This document shows, in pieces, positions 6,767-12,385 of a stretch of 12,385 nt of DNA. The first letter of the stretch is position 1. Each line of letters begins with the position of its first letter. Origin of the DNA: JBNJEM01 sp051745935. Lineage in GTDB: Bacteria > Planctomycetota > Planctomycetia > Pirellulales > Pirellulaceae. Under the pieces are notes generated by a model, which was given only the letters and a program-made list of their open reading frames with translations, made no database searches and was not told the DNA's origin. Position numbers and translations under genes: made by a program. Where the stretch lies: the NCBI GenBank assembly GCA_051745935.1, contig JBNJEM010000168.1, positions 1-12,385 on the forward strand, in the 5' to 3' direction.

Positions 6767-6925
6767 GGGAAGGTTCCTTGTGGGGGTGCGGGGGAAAACC
6801 GATCCTGACGCACACCAATGTAAGCGACTCGCACCGTGAACTGAAGCGGTGGAAGTCCCGCGCCGTTGCCGCCATCCCGCCGCAAGAGATCGGGCGGCGG
6901 GTGGATGTTATTGCGGGACCAATTC
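6767..6925. other. Intergenic stretch with strong hairpin at 6876-6901
   Basis: CCCGCCGC at 6876-6883 pairs exactly with GCGGCGGG at 6894-6901 around a 10-base loop, and CCA/TGG outside extends the stem after one bulged base. There is no T-run on either side, so this is not a standard intrinsic terminator. It sits between two minus-strand remnants and might still limit read-through. Confidence 0.5.
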
Positions 6926-7255
6926 TCACTTGGGCACGCCAGAGATTCGTAGGACCGCTGCAAAATAACTTACCGATTTCGCCTCGTTGATCGTCGGGTG
7001 GATGTGCCCGAGGGCCTCCCGCGCCCGGTCGTGCTCGCGATAACTGAGCTGTCCCCCGCAGAGCCCGGTCCTCGGATCTTTTCCTTGCTGCCAGCGGTCG
7101 ACAAGTCGCTCCGTCCATGTCAACGCCTCGGCCGAATCGTCCACCATGGCCAAACCGGCGACGCCCAGCCACGTGAGGACCGCGCCGACGAGTCGACCGC
7201 CCGCGTGAACGGCTACGATCATCCGTACCATGTGTTTGGGGCCAGGATCCAGCAA
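6926..7255 (-). pseudogene. Fragment of a pectic-acid-lyase-type exported protein
   Basis: The 109-codon minus-strand frame contains WTERLVDRWQQGKDPRTGLC, GGQLSYREHDRAREALGH and IHPTINEAK. From memory this block (a conserved '.eRWqkGkdp.TGl.GgQlsy' region) occurs in large planctomycetal proteins annotated as pectate lyase or pectic acid lyase with alpha/alpha-barrel folds. The fragment is internal. Upstream residues (MLDPGPKHMV) do not look like a genuine start, and after NEAKSV, near 6975, the sequence becomes unrelated. Both ends are therefore broken and no active enzyme is expected. The assignment is tentative; the fragment clearly has protein-like composition. Confidence 0.45.
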
Positions 7256-7432
7256 CCTCCGAGCATCCCGAGAGTCTATCCCCGTTGCCCATGACGACCG
7301 GTAGCGGGCTCATCGGCCCCGGTTCAAGGTCATCGTACGCAGGGCATCCGGGTATGGTGCCAGTCTGGTTCTGGAATGAGTTACTGACTCCCAGCCGGCT
7401 GTTAGTGCTTATCCGTCATCGTTCCCTTTCCC
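7256..7432. other. Short stretch with a possible plus-strand hydrolase scrap
   Basis: On the plus strand at about 7348-7395 the frame reads HPGMVPVWFWNELLTPSRLL. A 'P.WFWN..L.p..l' motif is common near the mature N-terminus of several glycoside hydrolase families in these bacteria. The match is only about 15 residues and no start or continuation is evident, so it may be chance. No other content is recognised. Confidence 0.2.
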
Positions 7433-7729
7433 GTGCTCGGTTTCAATTTGTGTTTCGGTGCCTGCCGCGTGTCGCTCACCACCGAACAACCCATGGCACC
7501 TCATCGACTGGATGACGCTCAATGGCATCAACGCCCCGTTAGCAGTAACGGGGCAGGAAGCGGTATGGCAGGCGGTTGGTCAGCGATTGGGACTGGCCGA
7601 CGAGCAGATCGACGCGTTTTTCGCTGGAGCGCCGTATTTGCCGTTTGGATGGATGGGATGTCTCGATGGCTGGGCGCGACCGCTCCCACAAAGCTGGATA
7701 GATCGCCATGAAACACTGCAGAAGATGGT
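7433..7729 (+). pseudogene. Alpha-N-acetylglucosaminidase (GH89, NAGLU-like) fragment with a frameshift
   Basis: GH89 enzymes remove terminal alpha-linked N-acetylglucosamine, for example from heparan-type glycans or mucin. The core reads WHLIDWMTLNGINAPLAVTG, then QEAVWQAVGQRLGL, then FGWMGCLDGW and LPQSWIDRH. It matches the family order seen in human NAGLU (IDWMALNGIN, SGQEAIW, WGRMGNLHTW, PLPPSW). An upstream piece in another frame (FNLCFGACRVSLTTEQ, about 7439-7486) aligns with the conserved 'NYCTFSYT' strand if one base in the CCC at about 7489-7491 is surplus. The C-terminal side stops at LQKMVEN, near 7729. About 90 of the family's roughly 700 residues remain, so the enzyme is dead here. 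The neighbouring hydrolase fragments suggest a former polysaccharide-degradation cluster. Confidence 0.8.
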
Positions 7730-7776
7730 TGAGAACAGACCGTCCGGTCTTTCGCCTTTTCCTTTCCCACGTCAGG

Positions 7777-7878
7777 GCAGGAACAACCGTCCGGCACGGC
7801 GGAACTCGTCGATCGAGAACAGGTAGTCGAGCAGGCGGTCGGCCACCTCACTGGTGTATTGCCGGTCGCGCCGAATTC
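7777..7878 (-). pseudogene. Unrecognised coding fragment (about 34 codons)
   Basis: The minus strand reads IRRDRQYTSEVADRLLDYLF, then SIDEFRRAGRLFLP, with protein-like composition and GC-rich third positions. No start or stop belongs to it, and neither flank continues in the same frame as anything recognisable. It is reported as another gene scrap between the GH89 fragment and the transposase. No family is assigned. Confidence 0.3.
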
Positions 7879-7975
7879 ACTGGACGTTGGCCAACGTCCC
7901 TACAATGCATCCATCCAATCCATATCCACCGTTCTAGCTGGCAAGTGTATTCATCGCTGATTCCTTTGAAGAAGT

Positions 7976-8757
7976 AAGTTGCGGGACTATCCGCGTGATG
8001 GTCATCGGCAAGGTTTTCCGTTTGCCCCTTACCTGTTGTATTTTCATCGTCGCCTCGTCAGGGCATCAGCAGCCGTGGAGCGATTGCTCGGCGACCCCCA
8101 AGTGGAGGGCCAAGCCCCGACGGTCCTGAAGAACTTCGCCCGCCTATTACGGCAGTACTTGGCCGATCGAGACGTCCAAGAAGCCGCCGCTCAATACGAA
8201 GCCCGCTTTCACGTTGTTCCATCGTTTGCGAACCGTGCTACAATTGGGCCCACAAGGCCATAATCCGCTCCGCGATCGCTATCTGCTCGCGCCGTCGGAA
8301 GCCGCCGAACTCCGACTGGTCGCTGGAATCGTTTCGCGAGGAATGTCGTCAGCAGAGCCAGATGGACACGGACGCGGCATCACGGGAGCGATATCGCCTC
8401 GTCTGGCAACACTTGGAACGCTACTGGCATCCGCTTTTCCGCTCACCAGAGGATCCTTGTCAAGAGCGGACAACCAATGGTCTGGAAGCATGCTGGGGCA
8501 CGGCTAAACGTCGCTGCCGTCAGCGTCGTGGGCGCAAGAAGCTAACACGGGAATTCCGCAGTCTGCCCGCTGATTTTCTACTCACCTCCAACCTGGAAAA
8601 TCCCGAGTACATCGACCTGCTTTTGGACGGCAAACTCGAAAACTTGGCTCGCAAATTGGCTCGGATGGGGCAAACGGCCGGGTCTTGGAAATGCCGGAAG
8701 GCCCAACACCCCCCTCAACCACGAGCGTCTTCCGCGGCGTTTGATCCGCCAGCCTGA
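7976..8757 (+). pseudogene. Transposase, C-terminal half, with two frameshifts
   Basis: Three consecutive frames build one protein. The first, from 7976, contains GFPFAPYLLYFHRRL and APTVLKNFARLLRQYLAD. The second, about 8207-8315, contains TLFHRLRTVLQLGP and NPLRDRYLLAPSEAAEL. The third, about 8317-8757, contains SDWSLESFREECRQQSQMD, RYWHPLFRSPED, TTNGLEACWGTAKRRCRQR and NLENPEYIDLLLDGKL. The N-x-x-E of TTNGLE followed by a basic stretch fits the region of the catalytic Glu of DDE transposases ('TNN.iE..f...K.r.r'). The N-terminal half with the two catalytic Asp residues is missing, since a stop lies in frame at 7967. It resembles transposases repeated in planctomycete genomes, but the IS family was not determined. 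Two frameshifts plus truncation mean it is inactive, unless the shifts are sequencing errors. Confidence 0.75.
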
Positions 8758-9060
8758 CTTCCTTGGACCAACTAACCGCGACGTATCATGCCCACTGCCA
8801 AGGCGACGCCGCGTGACAGCACCCCCATTCGTGTCCCCGGGGGGTAACTTTCGCGCCAACCAAATCTTGGAGTAATGGGGGCAAGCCCGTGGCATTTGCA
8901 CGTTGAAAATCCGTCTTTCAAGGTGTGCAACGGACGTGCGAACGTCCGGGGATATCAGTCTCTTGCCCGTGAACGGTTACGTTGGCGGGAACGCTCAATG
9001 GTTTTTCCGGGGCTTTTGGGCGTGTCCCGAAACGCCGTACCCCCGGGGGCCCGCGAGGCC
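8758..9060. other. Non-coding region after the transposase, with an inverted repeat
   Basis: No gene is recognised between the transposase stop and the oxidoreductase stop. CCCCCATT at 8822-8829 is exactly complementary to AATGGGGG at 8874-8881. It could mark the right end of the insertion sequence or a small dispersed palindrome. A perfect CCCCCGGGGG lies at 9040-9049, close to the end of the minus-strand oxidoreductase gene, but lacks a T-run. Confidence 0.4.
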
Positions 9061-10890
9061 CTAGGCTTGAGCTTTTTTGGTGAGTCGGTCGTATTCCTCC
9101 GCCACCACGCTGTCATCCGGCGTTTCGTCGCTGTCGACCTCGTACCACGAGTCCTTGAACTGAATGTAGCCGCCCTCTCCTTTGTTGGCTTTTTTGACGG
9201 CCACGTTCGCGGTCAAGGCAATCACGGCGTCGCCCAGCGCGACCTTTGGATGGCAGCGAGGAACATTGTCCGGATCAGGATTACGAATGCACCACGCCCA
9301 GTGCTCGATTTCCTCGGTGTACCCGCGGCTCACCGGCCCCGTGGACGCGGCCGCTTCCGCCACCGGGGCCGCCACGCCGCTGGCTTGGGTATCCATGGTG
9401 GGGCCGTCCTCGTCCGATTTCACCGACACATTCGAGGAGGTGTCACTTCCGGCGTAGAGCATCACTTCCTGTTCCCTGGCCAGAATCATGGTCCCCTTGG
9501 TTCCCAACACGGTTTCGCCATAGCCGCCGAACCCGTTTCCATTGATCGACGAGTAGGTCACGACGATCTTTTTGTTCGGATCCTCGTCGTAGCCGGGAAT
9601 TCCTTTCTCGGGATGTGGTACTTTATTGATCTTATCTTCATACCCGACGGGGAAATCCGGATCGTACGCGGGTCCGGGAAACTCGAACATACAATACACG
9701 TGATCGCCGGCCTGGCGCCCCGGGGGGAACAAGTGGCGGCCGCCAACGGCGTGCACGCTCAACGGATGCGATTTCTTGCCGTCCGCCCTCAACGCGCTAA
9801 TGAAGATCCCCGCCGCGTCCAACTGATGGCTCCCCAACTCCGCCATCAATCCGCCGCCGGTGTGGTCCCACAGTCGCCAGCGGCAAAGCTCCTCGAGGGA
9901 ACCGATTTGCTCGCCGTTGCTGAGTGAAAACCCGTCGTAGCCATACTGGCCGGGCTCAATGGTCTGGTCCGCGTCCCAGGCTTTCCACTGTGCCAACTGG
10001 TGACGGAACAACTCAACCCGTTCCGGATTTTTTTCCCGCTTGAGCTTTGCCTCCAGCGCCTTGATTTTGTCCCCGATCGGGTCGTGAATGTCTCCATTCC
10101 CGTCGGGTTTTTCGCCGCCGGGCAAATGCTGGGTCCAACTATCGTGTCCCGGAAGGTTGCCCCGATGCCATTGGGCCCGGATATAGTGCAGCTGCCCCAA
10201 TACCCCCCAGCGGATCAAGTTCACGGCGTTGTCGTACAACACGCTGTAGTGGCGTTGGTGGCCGGTGGCCAGCAGCTTGTTTGTTTCCGCCGCCACGCGA
10301 GCCATCGCTTTACACTGCGCGACGTTGTGCCCCATCAGCTTCTCGGTCAAGACGTGCTTGCCCTTGAGCATCGCCTCCACGGCCGCCGGCGCGTGCAGGT
10401 GCAACGGCAGGGCGATGATCACGCCTTCCACATCCGGATCGTTCAACAGTTCGTGATAATCGTCCGTGACCTTAACGTGTTTCCTCGCCTCGGACTCGCT
10501 GCTCCAGCCGTACTTGGCCATCAAGCCGGGGCGGGCCGCCCGCGCCGCCGGACTCGCCCAATCCCCGTGAAACGCGCGATATACGTTGTACGGGCGGATC
10601 TCCGCAATCGAGACCACCTGTACATAGTCCGGATTCATGGCACCAATCAGGACATTGCCTTCATCCCCGGTACCGATGACCCCCACGCGCACGGGATCCT
10701 TGACTTTGCCATAGCCAAAGTACATGGCCCCCAGCCCAGCGCCCGAAACGGCTCCCGCCGCCACGACTCCCTTGAGAAAGTCGCGACGAGGCACGCCATT
10801 CGCATCGGTATAGTTCGATTGGTCCATGGTTCCCATGGCTTCGTAGTAGTTTTCTCGTCCGACCTTTTTTTCGTCTGGCGTCAGGTTCAT
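9061..10890 (-). CDS. Tat-exported Gfo/Idh/MocA family oxidoreductase
   Basis: This 609-residue protein belongs to the NAD(P)-dependent sugar and inositol dehydrogenase family. A Tat signal follows a 33-residue lead: RRDFLK (35-40) and the hydrophobic GVVAAGAVSGAGLGAMYFG. The Rossmann fold has VRVGVIGTGDEG (67-78). The 'EKP' loop reads LTEKLMGHNVAQCK (181-194), keeping the Lys but with Leu for Pro, and is followed by ATGHQRHYSVLY. The substrate-domain motif is GGGLMAELGSHQLD (345-358). A charged insertion at about 255-310 (KIKALEAKLKREKNPERVEL) and an Ala-rich linker near 510 lengthen it beyond the usual 350-450 residues, as in other planctomycetal Tat members. The ATG at 10890 overlaps the stop of the upstream DoxX-like gene as ATGA. 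That favours this start over a GTG 13 codons upstream and suggests translational coupling. Substrate unknown; Tat export implies a cofactor-loaded periplasmic enzyme. Confidence 0.9.
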   Translation of the reverse strand: MNLTPDEKKVGRENYYEAMGTMDQSNYTDANGVPRRDFLKGVVAAGAVSGAGLGAMYFGYGKVKDPVRVGVIGTGDEGNVLIGAMNPDYVQVVSIAEIRPYNVYRAFHGDWASPAARAARPGLMAKYGWSSESEARKHVKVTDDYHELLNDPDVEGVIIALPLHLHAPAAVEAMLKGKHVLTEKLMGHNVAQCKAMARVAAETNKLLATGHQRHYSVLYDNAVNLIRWGVLGQLHYIRAQWHRGNLPGHDSWTQHLPGGEKPDGNGDIHDPIGDKIKALEAKLKREKNPERVELFRHQLAQWKAWDADQTIEPGQYGYDGFSLSNGEQIGSLEELCRWRLWDHTGGGLMAELGSHQLDAAGIFISALRADGKKSHPLSVHAVGGRHLFPPGRQAGDHVYCMFEFPGPAYDPDFPVGYEDKINKVPHPEKGIPGYDEDPNKKIVVTYSSINGNGFGGYGETVLGTKGTMILAREQEVMLYAGSDTSSNVSVKSDEDGPTMDTQASGVAAPVAEAAASTGPVSRGYTEEIEHWAWCIRNPDPDNVPRCHPKVALGDAVIALTANVAVKKANKGEGGYIQFKDSWYEVDSDETPDDSVVAEEYDRLTKKAQA

Positions 10891-11831
10891 GTGTTGGTTT
10901 CCTGATGAGATTTCTTGAACTTCGACCAAAAGCCATACAGGACATAATCAAGTCCGGCATACTGCCCCGCGGCCATCGCCGCCAGCACGAGCATCCCCAG
11001 CATTTCGATCGCTTGATAGTGAACCGGCTCAGCTCCAGGGGCCCCCGGCCACTGCGTCAGAACAATGGAAAACAGAAAACCTGCTCCCGCCAACGCAGCA
11101 ATCCGCGTGAACAACCCCAAGATCAATAGCGCACCGACGATCGCATCGAAATAAGGAACAATGCGATCGATGGTGTTTGTATCCAAAAGTCCCACCGCGG
11201 GCTTCGCCAACGCCACCCGGCCCCGCTCCCGTTGCTCTGGCGTCGCGATCTCGTTGAGCGCTTTTTCGTAGCTTTCCCATAGTTTTTCGACTTGAGCCAG
11301 CCAGGGAGCCCGCGCCGTGGCCAACTCCGCCTCAATCTTCTCCGACTGCGCCCGCAACGACTCCACCTCACGCCGCGCCGGGTTCTCGCGATTCGCGTCG
11401 CGACGCCTCAATCCATGGAAATAGCTCACGACATCATCCTCGTGCTTGGAAAAATACCAAGCCAACTGTCGTTTCCAATGCTCAAAAACCTCCTCCGCTT
11501 CCTTGGCCTGCTGCTCGTCAAACCCGTAGTGGTCCCCCACCTTGATCCGGTACTGGTCCCACGTCTCGATCGTCCTTGACAAGTCGATGGTGGGACGCTC
11601 ATTTTCCGTCTCGGCATAGTTCAGTCGCACTTTCGCGTCGACGTCCCACACCAACGATTCAAATAACGGTTTCAGAGGGCCTTTGGACCCCGTGAAAAAA
11701 TGAGCGGCCGTCCACGATGGGTCTGGAATCTTCGTGACGCCCTCTCGATAGAAGTGCCACCCAATTCCTAGCCGCAACGCGACCAACGTTACAATTGCAA
11801 GCGTTCCGAGGCGATGTTGTGAAGTAGACAG
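10887..11831 (-). CDS. DoxX-like membrane protein with a long insert, probable CTG start
   Basis: DoxX-family proteins are small four-helix membrane proteins of poorly known function, often tied to redox processes. From the CTG at 11831 the product has 314 residues. TM1 is LGTLAIVTLVALRLGIGWHF (residues 9-28) followed by the family-typical YREGVTKI. Near the C-terminus come VPYFDAIVGALLILGLFTRI (TM2), AGAGFLFSIVLTQW (TM3) and EMLGMLVLAAMAAGQYAGLD (TM4). Between TM1 and TM2 lies a roughly 170-residue soluble, charged, partly coiled-coil stretch (VESLRAQSEKIEAELATA), so the protein is about twice the usual length. Starting at the first conventional codon (TTG 11786) would cut TM1 in half and has no Shine-Dalgarno sequence. 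CTG 11831 keeps TM1 and has AGGAG eight bases upstream. Its TGA overlaps the oxidoreductase ATG, forming a two-gene operon; a functional pairing is inferred from this. Confidence 0.82.
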   Translation of the reverse strand: MSTSQHRLGTLAIVTLVALRLGIGWHFYREGVTKIPDPSWTAAHFFTGSKGPLKPLFESLVWDVDAKVRLNYAETENERPTIDLSRTIETWDQYRIKVGDHYGFDEQQAKEAEEVFEHWKRQLAWYFSKHEDDVVSYFHGLRRRDANRENPARREVESLRAQSEKIEAELATARAPWLAQVEKLWESYEKALNEIATPEQRERGRVALAKPAVGLLDTNTIDRIVPYFDAIVGALLILGLFTRIAALAGAGFLFSIVLTQWPGAPGAEPVHYQAIEMLGMLVLAAMAAGQYAGLDYVLYGFWSKFKKSHQETNT

Positions 11832-11839
11832 CGTATTAT

Positions 11840-11844
11840 CTCCT
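11840..11844 (-). promoter_or_regulatory. Ribosome binding site supporting a CTG start of the DoxX-like gene
   Basis: Minus-strand AGGAG is followed by eight bases and the CTG at 11831-11829. No ATG, GTG or TTG lies in frame at a suitable distance. This placement is the main evidence for a non-AUG start. Confidence 0.6.
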
Positions 11845-11860
11845 ACAAGGCAAGGATGGA

Positions 11861-11889
11861 GGTTTAGTCCGCATGGGAGGTTCAGTCAA
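11861..11889 (-). promoter_or_regulatory. Possible promoter of the DoxX/oxidoreductase operon
   Basis: On the minus strand TTGACT (11889-11884) is separated by 17 bases from TAAACC (11866-11861). The -35 hexamer fits the sigma-70 consensus at five positions, the -10 only at three. The resulting leader of about 20 bases would include the AGGAG. Plausible but weak. Confidence 0.25.
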
Positions 11890-12385
11890 TATGAGTAGGG
11901 GGCGACAGTGACACGCTACCTGGGTGGGTGGGATGATTCGATCGGATGAGCGGGGTCGTGCCGACAGCACGCACACCCGAGGCGATCGGCCAGCAAACAA
12001 ACCAAGCGAATCCCAGCTTATACGCAGGATTGCTCGATACCTTTCGGTGCCGTTCGCGCTCATGTATAGGATAGCTCTCTACCGCATGATCGAGCTTGCG
12101 TTCCGACGTTCAAACCCGGTGAGCTCTCACCCCCATTATTGCAAAGAGTGGGGGAAAAGCCAAGCGTCAAAGCTCGCACTTTAACCCATTTTTCCACGAG
12201 GCCGCCGCCACATCGTGCCGCCCGGCAGAGGGAGCCCAACCCTGAGCCGATAACAATCGCTCGCTCAACGGTGACTGTCCGTTATCCTGGGCTGATGAAA
12301 AACGCGAAAATCGGACAAAATAGAACAAGTGGGTTGTCCCGAGTTTGTCGCGCGTGCTTGATTGAAGAGTGGAAGATTTCGCGAC
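11890..12385. other. No convincing gene; nested inverted repeats at 12233-12293
   Basis: Short ORFs on both strands have no family features. The only structure is near the end. AGCCCA (12233-12238) pairs with TGGGCT (12288-12293), GATAAC (12249-12254) with GTTATC (12281-12286), and AACGG (12267-12271) with CCGTT (12279-12283) as a competing small stem. A CCCCCA/TGGGGG pair with a 13-base loop lies at about 12130-12154. The last 90 bases are more AT-rich and may lead into the next gene beyond the window. Confidence 0.35.

Noticed and set aside
9040..9049. CCCCCGGGGG palindrome as terminator of the oxidoreductase operon
   Set aside because: It has no loop and no following T-run on the minus strand, so it does not fit an intrinsic terminator.
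8875..9927. 350-codon plus-strand frame
   Set aside because: From 9061 on it lies antisense to the Gfo/Idh/MocA gene and has no family feature or ribosome binding site.
10000..10905. 301-codon plus-strand frame
   Set aside because: Antisense shadow of the same oxidoreductase gene, without recognisable motifs.
11836..12063. 75-codon minus-strand frame upstream of the DoxX-like gene
   Set aside because: No recognisable motif or good ribosome binding site, and it covers the likely promoter and leader of the operon.
1..12385. CRISPR arrays, toxin-antitoxin pairs, rRNA or other defence islands
   Set aside because: No regularly spaced repeats, no small paired genes of known toxin or antitoxin type and no rRNA-like stretch were seen. 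The broken hsdR is the only defence gene.

Overview
The window looks like a stretch of a large, moderately GC-rich genome of the Planctomycetota or a close relative. The evidence is the combination of a Tat-targeted Gfo/Idh/MocA oxidoreductase, a DoxX-like membrane protein, a DUF4838 secreted glycosidase-like protein, a MtaA/CmuA-like URO-D protein and glycoside hydrolase fragments. The taxonomic call is inference from gene families; no marker gene is present.

Layout. Positions 1-1307 hold the start-less 5' part of a type I restriction HsdR subunit, cut just after its DEAH box and joined to a transposase remnant that looks like an IS91-type C-terminus. Positions 1308-2433 are mostly non-coding with hairpins, plus a small secreted basic protein on the minus strand (1703-2077). 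The 3' end of that gene overlaps a short inverted-repeat element. An intact URO-D family gene follows (2434-3465). At 3849 a sodium:solute symporter begins on the plus strand but breaks off after about 120 residues, near 4208. From about 4310 to 6502 there is a minus-strand block holding the last 29 codons of a gene of unrecognised family (perhaps a sugar isomerase) and, directly downstream of it, a nearly complete DUF4838 protein. Both ends of this block cut through genes.

Positions 6503-8757 are a graveyard of short fragments: a 77-residue secreted remnant (6533-6766), a piece resembling a pectic-acid-lyase-type protein (6926-7255), an alpha-N-acetylglucosaminidase (GH89) piece (about 7433-7729), an unrecognised minus-strand piece (7777-7878) and the C-terminal half of a transposase with two frameshifts (7976-8757). 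Positions 8758-9060 are non-coding. The right part (9061-11831) is intact: a DoxX-like gene and a Tat-exported Gfo/Idh/MocA oxidoreductase on the minus strand, coupled by a 4-base ATGA overlap. The DoxX-like gene seems to begin at a CTG. Positions 11890-12385 hold no convincing gene.

The intact genes and most of the fragments point to use of complex polysaccharides and sugar acids: exported hydrolases, a sugar-type symporter and an oxidoreductase. The region has been heavily rearranged, or it contains assembly joins. No defence system, CRISPR array, RNA gene or clearly new multi-gene system could be demonstrated. The most unusual points are the multi-junction patchwork, the URO-D protein without its usual His-x-Cys metal site, the inverted-repeat element at the end of a gene, and the likely non-AUG start of the DoxX-like gene.
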